This document shows, in pieces, positions 43,438 to 50,309 of a DNA stretch of 64,000 nucleotides. The notes below the pieces were generated by a model. It was given only the letters and a program-made list of their open reading frames with translations, had not been told where the DNA came from and searched no databases. The stretch is from Fodinibius sp036381435 (GTDB lineage Bacteria > Bacteroidota > Rhodothermia > Balneolales > Balneolaceae), in the NCBI GenBank assembly GCA_036381435.1, contig DASVCW010000019.1, positions 1 to 64,000 of the forward strand. Direction: 5' to 3'. The translations under genes and the position numbers were made by a program. Positions within the stretch are counted from its first letter, which is position 1. The number at the start of each line of letters is the position of its first letter.

Positions 43438-44103
43438 ATGAAGTTAAAACCCTGGAAATACATTGTTGCTGTCTGGATCACAGGTATTATTATTGCCGGA
43501 TTTTTGATCCCCATTCCCGACATTCCCATTCTTGAACAGTCTGCCCGAAATCTCTTTTTCCATGTACCTATGTGGTTTACCATGTTTGTCTGTTTTGCGG
43601 CGGGACTGGTTTACAGCATCAAATATTTAAATTCTAACGATATCACTGCCGACCGTAAAGCCGCTACCGCAACTCAAATTGGGGTGTTGTTTGGCATTTG
43701 TGGGTTGCTTACCGGTTCAATCTGGGCACGGTTTACCTGGGGAACCTGGTGGACCTTCGCCGAGCCGCGGATGAATCTTGCTGCGCTCGGAATGATGATT
43801 TACGTAGCTTATTTTGTGCTGCGCACCGCCTTTGATAACCCTGAAAAGCGAGCTAAAATAGCCGCTGTTTTCAATATCTTTGCGGCAACAACCATTCCTT
43901 TTTTGATGTACATCATTCCGCGTCAACTTCCCAGTTTGCATCCCGGTGCAGAAGGTAATCCCGCTTTTAGTGAAATCACCGCTCCCGAACTGCGCTATGT
44001 TTTTTATCCCGCTGTGGTAGGTTTTATAGCTCTGGCCGTTTGGCTGAATGATGTGCTGAACCGCTACAAAAAAATTAAGCATCAAACGAATCAACAAGTA
44101 TGA
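43438..44103 (+). CDS. ccmC: cytochrome c maturation haem-handling protein CcmC
   Basis: A 221-residue, six-helix membrane protein of the CcmC/CcsA family. It loads haem onto CcmE. The haem-handling WWD region here reads FTWGTWWTFAEPRMNLAA, where the usual WxWDxRLT tail is changed to WTFAEPRMN; histidines flanking it (FHVPMWF at residues 40-46, and LPSLHPGAE later) are present. It opens the cluster ccmC-ccmD-ccmE-ccmF. ccmA and ccmB are not next to it. The ATGA overlap (44100-44103) couples it to ccmD. Confidence 0.9.
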   Translation: MKLKPWKYIVAVWITGIIIAGFLIPIPDIPILEQSARNLFFHVPMWFTMFVCFAAGLVYSIKYLNSNDITADRKAATATQIGVLFGICGLLTGSIWARFTWGTWWTFAEPRMNLAALGMMIYVAYFVLRTAFDNPEKRAKIAAVFNIFAATTIPFLMYIIPRQLPSLHPGAEGNPAFSEITAPELRYVFYPAVVGFIALAVWLNDVLNRYKKIKHQTNQQV

Positions 44104-44372
44104 AAAATCTGCTAACACAAGTATCAAGCGATACTCTAGCAACCGCTGATACCCTAATGAATGCTTATTCTCAAAAATGGGAGGGGGCTTCGGGCTTTGA
44201 GGAAGCTAATGCTGTTATTCAGGCCGCGGCATCTAACGACCTTATTTTTATCGTTCTGGCAGTGAGCCTTGTGATTTGGTTCGTGCTGTTGTTTTTCATC
44301 ATCCGGGTGGATAAAAAAGTGGGAGATCTTGAGCACAAACTGGAACAGCCTAACACAAAACAGACAGCATGA
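44100..44372 (+). CDS. ccmD: CcmD family small membrane protein
   Basis: A 90-residue protein with one membrane helix (LIFIVLAVSLVIWFVLLFFII, about residues 48-68) and a short charged tail (RVDKKVGDLEHKLEQ). CcmD proteins are small single-helix partners that hold CcmC and CcmE together. The sequence itself is weakly conserved, so assignment rests on size, topology and position between ccmC and ccmE. It overlaps both neighbours by four bases. Confidence 0.75.
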   Translation: MKNLLTQVSSDTLATADTLMNAYSQKWEGASGFEEANAVIQAAASNDLIFIVLAVSLVIWFVLLFFIIRVDKKVGDLEHKLEQPNTKQTA

Positions 44373-44770
44373 AACCTAAATTAGTTTTTGGCATTGTTGC
44401 CATCGTTGGTTTTACTTCTTTACTAATGTACAATTTTGGCAATAGCATCAGTACCTATGTTAATTTCGAAGAAGCAGCCGGAATGGAAGGGGCCCATGTG
44501 GTGGGAAGCTGGGTTGACTCTCGCGCCTATGGTTTTTCTATGGAAACCAAACAGTTTTCCTTTTATATGAAGGATGAAGACGGGAATGTGAACCGCGTTA
44601 TTTATCCCAAGCCCAAGCCCAATAATTTTGAAGAAGCTACCCAGTTGGTGGTGATTGGCAAAATGCGAAACGGCACCTTCTATGCCAACGATATGTTAAT
44701 GAAATGTCCGTCGAAATATAACGAGATAGATCCGTCCCAATTTAAAAAGGCGAATGCTGCTAAGAGCTGA
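44369..44770 (+). CDS. ccmE: cytochrome c maturation haem chaperone CcmE, cysteine variant
   Basis: A 133-residue protein with an N-terminal membrane anchor (residues 4-21) and an OB-fold periplasmic domain. In E. coli CcmE a histidine in HxxxY binds haem covalently. Here that site is MLMKCPSKYNE: Cys113 replaces the histidine and Tyr117 keeps its place, giving CxxxY. This is the known cysteine variant found in Desulfovibrio and some archaea, where the system lacks CcmG and CcmH. The gene overlaps ccmD by four bases. Confidence 0.88.
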   Translation: MKPKLVFGIVAIVGFTSLLMYNFGNSISTYVNFEEAAGMEGAHVVGSWVDSRAYGFSMETKQFSFYMKDEDGNVNRVIYPKPKPNNFEEATQLVVIGKMRNGTFYANDMLMKCPSKYNEIDPSQFKKANAAKS

Positions 44771-44785
44771 GAATTTCACTTGTCG

Positions 44786-44901
44786 ACACCCCACAGATGA
44801 AATGGAGAACAATCCATTTCATCATCTCCCCTCAAGGGGAGATAAGTCCCCCTTTTGCCGAAGGCATTCCCACGGAAGAAGGGTGCGCAGGGGGATGACC
44901 G
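44786..44901. repeat. partial fold-back element between ccmE and ccmF
   Basis: GATGAAATGGA (44796-44806) and TCCATTTCATC (44813-44823) make a perfect 11 bp hairpin, and CTCCCCTCAAGGGGAG (44826-44841) a second. The right-hand block CCCCCTTTTGCCGAAGG ... GTGCGCAGGGGGATGACC is the end of the fold-back family found elsewhere. The piece splits the ccm operon with a 188 bp gap between ccmE and ccmF. Confidence 0.6.
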
Positions 44902-44958
44902 AACCCTTTTGTCAAAAAAGAATTTAGACTGCCCTACAAATTTTTATTCACATCATCC

Positions 44959-47445
44959 ATGATAGAATTATTTGGACGCCTTCTTATTAATGCCGCTTTT
45001 CTTTGCGCCATATTAGCTGCGGCAGGCTATTACCTTTATTCACAAAAAGGCCGTGAGCGTTATTTTAAAATTTCAAACTGGCTGTTTGGTTTTCAGGGAT
45101 TATTCCTGCTCGCTGCTTCGGGGTTGTTGCTATACCTTATCCTCACTCACCAGTTTAATTTTTACTATGTTTTTAATTATACAAGCGAAGATCTCCAGCT
45201 AAGATACCTGATTTCGGCCTTCTGGGGTGGACAGGAAGGCAGCTTTATGCTCTGGATTATGATATCCACGCTGATAGGCTTTGGTCTTATGAGGCTGACG
45301 CGCGAGCCTTATCGCGGCCCCGTTCTGTTCTTTTTGGCGCTCACCCAGATTTTTCTACTTTCGATGATTTTAGGGATCTCAATTGGTGATTTCACCTTGG
45401 GCGCTTCTCCTTTCCGAACGCTGGCGGATGCAATGCCGAACGCCCCATTTTTGCAATCCAATCCGAATTTTGTACCCCAGGATGGTAAAGGACTGAATGA
45501 TCTGCTGAAAAGCCCGTGGATGATGATTCACCCGCCTATTTTATTCTTCGGTTTTGCCATGATGACCGTTCCTTATTGCTACGCCATGGCCGCTCTGTGG
45601 AAAGGGAAATATAACGAATGGGTAAGTCCCGCTTTACCATGGACGCTTGGTGCAAACCTTGCCCTGTTAACAGCCATCTTTCTTGGCGGTTACTGGGCGT
45701 ATGTAACGCTTTCATTCGGTGGCTACTGGGCGTGGGACCCGGTTGAGAACGCTTCGCTTGTGCCCTGGCTGCTGGGTACGGCCGGTATTCATACGATGAT
45801 TATTCAGCGTAAAAGCTCCACATCTCAAAAGGCATCTATTATTTTCGCGATTTTGGCTTATGTAGCCATCGTATATGAAACTTTTCTTACCCGTTCTGGT
45901 ATTCTGGCTGATGCTTCGGTCCACAGTTTTGTTGATTTAGGCCTCTATAATCAACTTCTTATTTTCATACTGGCAGTGACCGGCCTCGGTTTAGGAATGT
46001 TTTTCTACCGTTATAAGGAATTGCCCGAACAGAAAAAGGAATCAAAAATACTGAGCCGCGAGTTTATGACCTTCGGAGGGGCGATGGTTCTTTTTCTCAT
46101 CGGGCTGGTGATTATTTTGGGAACCAGTTCACCCATCATCGGCAAGCTTTTTGTTGAAAATCCCACCCCGCCTGAAATTAGCTTTTACAATGAGTGGACT
46201 ATGCCCCTTGCCATGATTGCCGCGATCATGACTGTGCTGGGTCAGTACCTGTTCTGGAAAAAGCAAGATGCAGAATCACTCGCCGCTGAACTGACTCTTC
46301 CGGTTGCCGTTTCGTGCGTGCTTACTTTGGCTACCATCATAATAGCCGATGTTCGTAATCTTTATTATATGGCTTATATTTTAACGGGATGGTTCGCTTT
46401 TATCGGTAACGGGGTGATTATGATTAAGCTGATAAAAAAGAACCCAAAGCTTATTGGCGGTGCGCTTTCGCACGTTGGTTTTGGGTTGTTACTGTTGGGG
46501 ATTATAGCTTCATCCGCCTACAACCACCATCTGATAGATGATGCAACAAAAAGATACAATGCGGCGGTAAAAAGGGGTGAGGTAGTCGATGAACAGGGAT
46601 TCAAGGTAATACAGACCGTAAATTTTCTTGAACTTAAGCTAAATGAGCCAAAAATCATCAATAATGAATATAAAGTAACTTATGAAGGCTATACGTTGAA
46701 AAACCAGGCGCGCCCCGGCCAGCAACAGTATCGAATTAAAATAGAACCTGTAGACGGGGATGAAGCATTTGTGATGAGCCCACAAGTGTACCCAATGCTA
46801 AGGTCTTCTACCGCTGATAATATTCAATGGTCGGTTGATCCTGATGTTTACACCGGACTTTTCAGCGACATTTACTTATATGTAGCGGGCAGTTCTTTCA
46901 TAGAGAGAAAAAAAGAGCAGGCTGAAGAACGAAGTCCGCTCGCTCAGGCAGCAGCATCAACACCGCAAGATACCCTGGAACTTCAAAAAGTAACGCTTAA
47001 GAAGGGGGAAACAGTTTCGGTAGGCAGCCTTGATATAAAGTTTTTAAACTATGAACCGGCTGCCCATAACAGCTTGCAAGACAGTACAAGTGTTGCCATC
47101 CGGGCTGATCTCGAAATTACCCCGAGGGGCAGTGATACTCATCACAACCTAAAACCTTTGTTCTCTATTTATACTGAAGGTGGCAAAAACTGGTCATACG
47201 CCCCGCCTGTTGTCATACCAAATCATAATGCAACCATCCAATTCAGCAGTGTGGAGCCATCAACCGGAGAAATTGAATTAACGATTCGCGGAGTTGACAG
47301 GGTGGTACAGGAGCAATGGGTATTGTTGGTAGCCGAAGAAAAACCTTTTATTTCGCTTGTTTGGTTCGGTACTTTTGTACTGATGGCCGGATTCAGCGTT
47401 TCTATTTTCCGCCATTGGGGCAGAGAGCGAAAGAAGCTGGGTTAA
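44959..47445 (+). CDS. ccmF: cytochrome c haem lyase subunit CcmF
   Basis: An 828-residue polytopic membrane protein, longer than E. coli CcmF (647). The WWD haem-binding motif GGYWAWDPVENASLVPWL is intact, with the flanking histidine-containing helices (MMIHPPILFFG, GTAGIHTMIIQR). The extra length is a large periplasmic C-terminal part (about residues 530-800) with a final membrane helix at 807-823. It ligates haem to apocytochromes. It is the last ccm gene here; no ccmG, ccmH or ccmI follows it, and truA comes 165 bp later. Confidence 0.94.
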   Translation: MIELFGRLLINAAFLCAILAAAGYYLYSQKGRERYFKISNWLFGFQGLFLLAASGLLLYLILTHQFNFYYVFNYTSEDLQLRYLISAFWGGQEGSFMLWIMISTLIGFGLMRLTREPYRGPVLFFLALTQIFLLSMILGISIGDFTLGASPFRTLADAMPNAPFLQSNPNFVPQDGKGLNDLLKSPWMMIHPPILFFGFAMMTVPYCYAMAALWKGKYNEWVSPALPWTLGANLALLTAIFLGGYWAYVTLSFGGYWAWDPVENASLVPWLLGTAGIHTMIIQRKSSTSQKASIIFAILAYVAIVYETFLTRSGILADASVHSFVDLGLYNQLLIFILAVTGLGLGMFFYRYKELPEQKKESKILSREFMTFGGAMVLFLIGLVIILGTSSPIIGKLFVENPTPPEISFYNEWTMPLAMIAAIMTVLGQYLFWKKQDAESLAAELTLPVAVSCVLTLATIIIADVRNLYYMAYILTGWFAFIGNGVIMIKLIKKNPKLIGGALSHVGFGLLLLGIIASSAYNHHLIDDATKRYNAAVKRGEVVDEQGFKVIQTVNFLELKLNEPKIINNEYKVTYEGYTLKNQARPGQQQYRIKIEPVDGDEAFVMSPQVYPMLRSSTADNIQWSVDPDVYTGLFSDIYLYVAGSSFIERKKEQAEERSPLAQAAASTPQDTLELQKVTLKKGETVSVGSLDIKFLNYEPAAHNSLQDSTSVAIRADLEITPRGSDTHHNLKPLFSIYTEGGKNWSYAPPVVIPNHNATIQFSSVEPSTGEIELTIRGVDRVVQEQWVLLVAEEKPFISLVWFGTFVLMAGFSVSIFRHWGRERKKLG

Positions 47446-47610
47446 TAATGTTTCTCTTTGACCTGTTTACTTGAAATGTAGGTCAGGTATCTTGCCCGAC
47501 ACCTGTTGGTGAGAAAATACAATGTCAAGCAATGAGAGCCAGGATAGTTTAGGAAAATGACCTTTTGAGGCTCACATTTTAATCGACGAATATTCCCTTA
47601 CTACATCCAG

Positions 47611-48339
47611 ATGCCGCGGTATAAAATTTTCATAGAATACGATGGCTCGTCTTACTGCGGCTGGCAAAAACAGCCTAATGGGAATACGGTTGAGGAAGAG
47701 ATTGAAAAAGCTTTATCTCAGGTTTTACGTCAACCTGTAGATATAGCCGGACAGGGCCGGACCGACAGTGGCGTTCATGCCGAAGGACAGACCGCTCATT
47801 TCGATTTCCCTGAAAAGCTTGATTCATACCAAATACTTTCGGCTTTCCTCGGCATATTACCGCATGATATTTCGGTATGGAAAATAGAAGAAGTCCCGGC
47901 AGATTTTCATGCCCGTTTTCATGCAAAGTGGCGTCGTTATCGTTATCAAATTGTAATGCGGCCCAAGCCGCTTTTACGTTCGACTTCTGAAATGATATTG
48001 GGTGATTTGGATTTGGACGAGATGCAAAAATGCGCCGAAAGAATTAATGGCACTCATCATTTTGACAGTTTTACAAAGCCGGATAATGAAACTTTAAATT
48101 CAGTATGTGAAGTAAAGCGATCGGAATTTTCCCAAAATAATGGTTTACTCATTTATCATATCGAAGCAAACCGTTTTGTGAGGCACATGGTACGCCGGCT
48201 GGTAGGAACGATGATTCAGGTGGGTAAAGGCAAACGAACCTTTGAGGAATTCACTGACATGCTTCATAAACCTGATAAAAACAAAAATGCCCACGGAGCG
48301 GCAGCAAAAGGGTTGATTCTGGAAGAAGTGATTTATTGA
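47611..48339 (+). CDS. truA: tRNA pseudouridine(38-40) synthase TruA
   Basis: A 242-residue enzyme that makes pseudouridine at positions 38-40 in the anticodon arm of tRNAs. The catalytic aspartate is Asp52 in GQGRTDSGVHAEGQ, and the N-terminal YDGSSYCGWQKQPNGNTVEE and later RFVRHMVRRLVGT blocks are typical. Length is normal. Single gene, followed by two fold-back elements and the tRNA-Asn locus. Confidence 0.96.
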   Translation: MPRYKIFIEYDGSSYCGWQKQPNGNTVEEEIEKALSQVLRQPVDIAGQGRTDSGVHAEGQTAHFDFPEKLDSYQILSAFLGILPHDISVWKIEEVPADFHARFHAKWRRYRYQIVMRPKPLLRSTSEMILGDLDLDEMQKCAERINGTHHFDSFTKPDNETLNSVCEVKRSEFSQNNGLLIYHIEANRFVRHMVRRLVGTMIQVGKGKRTFEEFTDMLHKPDKNKNAHGAAAKGLILEEVIY

Positions 48340-48400
48340 AGGGATTTTCATGCCGGTAACATTTATCATTTTCAGAAATAACTAAAACGGAAAGAACTTT

Positions 48401-48566
48401 CAATCCCCCGGCCCCCTTCTCCAAGGGGGAGTTAAAAACCTAAAATGATATTTTATATGTGAAGCCGGTTACAAAATATATTTTGGACGAAAACAGTTTT
48501 AGGCCTGGAAACTTAAAAACTGCCGAGAAAAAGTCCCCCTTGGAGAAGGGGGATTTAGGGGGATTG
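48401..48566. mobile_element. 166 bp fold-back (MITE-like) element
   Basis: Left end CAATCCCCCGGCCCCCTTC followed by TCCAAGGGGGA; right end TCCCCCTTGGAGAAGGGGG followed by ATTTAGGGGGATTG. The ends pair with few mismatches. The interior (48432-48533) differs from the elements at 21938 and 39468, so the family shares ends rather than middle sequence. Confidence 0.7.
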
Positions 48567-48632
48567 CATGGCTATTTTTAGAAAACAGAGAAATATGAGC
48601 TAAGCCAACTGCTGCTTCACTTTACCCTGATA

Positions 48633-48694
48633 AAGAATAAAAATGCTCATGCGCGGTGGCAAAGGGATTGATTTTGGAAGAAGTGATTTATTGA
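48633..48694 (+). pseudogene. degenerate duplicate of the truA 3' end
   Basis: AAAAATGCTCATGCGCGG (about 48635) parallels AAAAATGCCCACGGAGCGG at the end of truA, and the following AAAGGGATTGATTTTGGAAG plus AAGTGATTTATTGAAGG corresponds to codons up to and past the truA stop. Only about 60 bases are retained and the frame is broken, so it is a remnant, not a gene. A fold-back element lies between the true truA end and this remnant. Confidence 0.6.
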
Positions 48695-48745
48695 AGGATA
48701 ACTTGTTTCTTTTCGAACAAAATTAATCGATTCAAATTTTATTCC

Positions 48746-48946
48746 GGTCATCCCCCGAACCCCCTTCGAAGGGGGAAGAAGGCTCCGCTGATTTTCATCA
48801 GCGGATAAGTCTCGTATTCTATGTATTACTGCTATATATAACATATCATACTTGATCTAAATGACTGAATTATTGCAAATAATTCAGCTTAAGTCCCCCT
48901 TTTTCCGAAGGAATCCCTACGGGAGAAGGGGGCGCAGGGGGATGGC
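48746..48946. mobile_element. 201 bp fold-back (MITE-like) element, inverted order
   Basis: Ends GGTCATCCCCCGAACCCCCT and GGGGGCGCAGGGGGATGGCC. The inner hairpins are CCGCTGATTTTCATCAGCGG (48785-48804) and then ACTGAATTATTGCAAATAATTCAG (48863-48886), the reverse of the order in the elements at 21938 and 39468. It is therefore the same element inserted in the opposite orientation, with an extra word TTTTTCCGAAGGAATCCCTA near its right end. Confidence 0.8.
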
Positions 48947-49044
48947 CTTTTTAAGTAATTGGAACTATTAATTATTTACAGCCAAATCCTATACCAACTG
49001 CTCTCCTCTTCAATCAGTGGCGGTTTTAGATTTTACTTACCTAT

Positions 49045-49085
49045 AAAATAAAAAAGGACTGATCAGCTTGCGCCAATCAGTCCTT
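49045..49085 (-). terminator. intrinsic terminator, duplicated copy
   Basis: AAGGACTGAT/ATCAGTCCTT 10 bp stem with a 12 nt loop, followed on the minus strand by a T-rich run. It lies after the broken tRNA-Asn copy and is identical, with its flanks, to the terminator after the intact tRNA: 49045-49117 and 49441-49513 are the same 73 bases. Confidence 0.85.
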
Positions 49086-49091
49086 GCAATG

Positions 49092-49156
49092 CTCCCCGGA
49101 TAGGATTCGAACCTACGTCCCGACAGCTGTCGGGATAACAGCCGCTTGCTCTACCC
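49092..49156 (-). pseudogene. partial tRNA-Asn copy, broken by an 18 bp palindrome
   Basis: On the minus strand this begins inside the D-loop (GGGTAGAGCAAGCGGCTGTTA, 49156-49136), reads through anticodon GTT, then has the perfect palindrome TCCCGACAGCTGTCGGGA (49118-49135) where the 3' side of the anticodon stem and variable loop should be, and resumes with the TPsiC arm and the 3' acceptor strand. The first 16 or so bases of a tRNA are missing. It cannot fold as a tRNA. It matches the intact tRNA-Asn gene at 49488-49559 in all other positions. Confidence 0.88.
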
Positions 49157-49162
49157 TTATAA

Positions 49163-49432
49163 TTATAAATAATCATCCAAATCAATTTTCTCTTCAATTA
49201 ACAGCCGAATCATTTTCTTGCTTTTCCAGCTTTTTACCTTTTTTTCAGCTGCTAAAGCTTCGTCCTTGTTTGGAAATCCTTTCGTAAAGACTAATTTCCA
49301 TGGACGATATCGGAGCGTATATCCCTTGCTATCATTATTATGAAAGTAGGTGCGACGACTGGGATCATCAGAAGATCCCATGTAATAAGTTTCTTTAACT
49401 TCTGATTTTAAAATGTATAAGAAGTAAACCAT
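49163..49432 (-). CDS. GIY-YIG nuclease family protein (URI type)
   Basis: An 89-residue single-domain GIY-YIG nuclease. The family core is seen as YFLYILKS, YYMGSSDDPSRR (catalytic Arg region), a histidine at residue 31, a YTLRYRPWKLVFTKGF strand and EALAAEKKVKSWKSKKMIRLL with the metal-binding Glu63. Such proteins cut DNA; stand-alone members are often found as passengers next to tRNA and rRNA genes. The ATG lies only 9 bases past the T-run of the tRNA-Asn terminator, so expression probably depends on read-through from the tRNA promoter. The stop codon is followed six bases later by the partial tRNA copy. Confidence 0.88.
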   Translation of the reverse strand: MVYFLYILKSEVKETYYMGSSDDPSRRTYFHNNDSKGYTLRYRPWKLVFTKGFPNKDEALAAEKKVKSWKSKKMIRLLIEEKIDLDDYL

Positions 49433-49440
49433 ATCTTTTA

Positions 49441-49481
49441 AAAATAAAAAAGGACTGATCAGCTTGCGCCAATCAGTCCTT
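49441..49481 (-). terminator. intrinsic terminator after tRNA-Asn
   Basis: AAGGACTGAT (49450-49459 complement) and ATCAGTCCTT (49472-49481) form a 10 bp stem with a 12 nt loop; on the minus strand TTTTTTATTTT follows. It lies directly after the tRNA-Asn 3' end and before the GIY-YIG gene. An identical copy follows the broken tRNA. Confidence 0.88.
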
Positions 49482-49487
49482 GCAATG

Positions 49488-49559
49488 CTCCCCGGATAGG
49501 ATTCGAACCTACGACCCAGCGGTTAACAGCCGCTTGCTCTACCCCTGAGCTACCGAGGA
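49488..49559 (-). tRNA. tRNA-Asn (anticodon GTT)
   Basis: A 72 nt cloverleaf on the minus strand: acceptor TCCTCGG/CCGGGGA with one T-G pair, D-arm GCTC...GAGC, anticodon arm AGCGG-CTGTTAA-CCGCT (anticodon GTT), T-arm GTAGG-TTCGAAT-CCTAT, discriminator G. The CCA end is not encoded. A promoter-like TATATTTG sits 37 bases upstream. It is the intact member of a duplicated tRNA pair that flanks the GIY-YIG nuclease gene. Confidence 0.97.
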
Positions 49560-49595
49560 ATATCATTCTCAAAAATAACCCTTTTTGAGAGAGCA

Positions 49596-49627
49596 CAAAT
49601 ATAAAGATTCAGTCGGCCTTAAGTCAA
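49596..49627 (-). promoter_or_regulatory. candidate Bacteroidota-type promoter for tRNA-Asn
   Basis: On the minus strand TATATTTG (complement of 49596-49603) fits the TAnnTTTG -7 consensus of the Bacteroidota sigma factor, and TTG (complement of 49625-49627) lies 21 bases upstream, as expected of the -33 element. The tRNA 5' end is 36 bases downstream of the -7 box. This is a pattern match only. Confidence 0.5.
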
Positions 49628-49747
49628 GAGTATTTCGATATTTTTTTATTTAGCCGCAGATTACACAGATAGTCACTGATTTATAAAGCTTTACACTATC
49701 AATGTCAATCCGTGCCCCGAAACATCGAGGTGGCTATTCCTTTCGCA

Positions 49748-50170
49748 TCACACCTTCGGCTTATGGCTTGAGGTGTCATCGCCTTTCATGGCTTCCATAC
49801 TGAAACGCGTCCAGGGAATAGTCTCCAGCCGTTCTTTTTGAATTTTTTTGCCCGTTTCCTCACAGACACCATAGGTTTTTTTATCAATGCGGTCGAGCGC
49901 AGCCTTTATTTGTTTAATCTTATCTTCTTCACGTCCAATTAAAATATAATCCGTTTCTTTCTGCTCTTCTTCGCTGCCAAGATCACCTATATGATGACCG
50001 AGTGACGAATATTCATCGGCATCATTATCGTAGAAGTCATCAAGATTTTCCTTTAGGGTATCAATTTTTTCTTCGGATTCTTTTTGTTTCTCTTTCAACA
50101 GCTTTCTGAAGTGTTCTAATTCTTCGTCACTGTAAGGGGTATTGTTAATCGGTGCGTCTAAATGATTCAT
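49748..50170 (-). CDS. DksA/TraR-like protein without intact zinc finger
   Basis: A 140-residue protein with a long coiled-coil region (residues about 15-75, SDEELEHFRKLLKEKQKESEEK ... ) and the C-terminal DksA/TraR block YGVCEETGKKIQKERLETIPW. Normal DksA has four zinc cysteines here; only one Cys remains. Such one-cysteine forms are usual in Bacteroidota and relatives. It probably binds the RNA polymerase secondary channel. It lies 140 bp after the histone-like gene on the same strand, separated from it by a terminator. Confidence 0.85.
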   Translation of the reverse strand: MNHLDAPINNTPYSDEELEHFRKLLKEKQKESEEKIDTLKENLDDFYDNDADEYSSLGHHIGDLGSEEEQKETDYILIGREEDKIKQIKAALDRIDKKTYGVCEETGKKIQKERLETIPWTRFSMEAMKGDDTSSHKPKV

Positions 50171-50256
50171 AATGATTGATGATTAGATTTTTTAGAATTC
50201 TAATATTATAAACCGATTATCAGGCTCAAAGTTTCACCAGTCAAAAAATAGACAAC

Positions 50257-50294
50257 AAAAAAGGGCTGCTTCAATAAAGAAACAGCCCTTTTTA
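50257..50294 (-). terminator. intrinsic terminator after the histone-like gene
   Basis: AAAAAGGGCTG (50258-50268) and CAGCCCTTTTT (50283-50293) form a perfect 11 bp stem; on the minus strand a TTTTTTGTTG tail follows. It lies 16 bases after the stop codon of the minus-strand gene at 50310-50492. Confidence 0.88.
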
Positions 50295-50309
50295 GAAATC
50301 GGGATGATA

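Larger units (their letters stand above)
48340..49044. other. gene-free repeat region upstream of the tRNA-Asn locus
   Basis: About 700 bases without a gene. It holds two complete fold-back elements (48401-48566 and 48746-48946). Between them, 48633-48694 carries a degenerate copy of the truA 3' end: AAAAATGCTCATGCGCGG and the GAAGAAGTGATTTATTGAAGG word match the truA end at 48283-48343. This suggests an old tandem duplication of the truA terminus. Confidence 0.65.

Noticed and set aside
49092..49156. Second functional tRNA gene
   Set aside because: The 5' acceptor and D-stem are absent and the 3' anticodon stem is replaced by a palindrome, so no cloverleaf can form.
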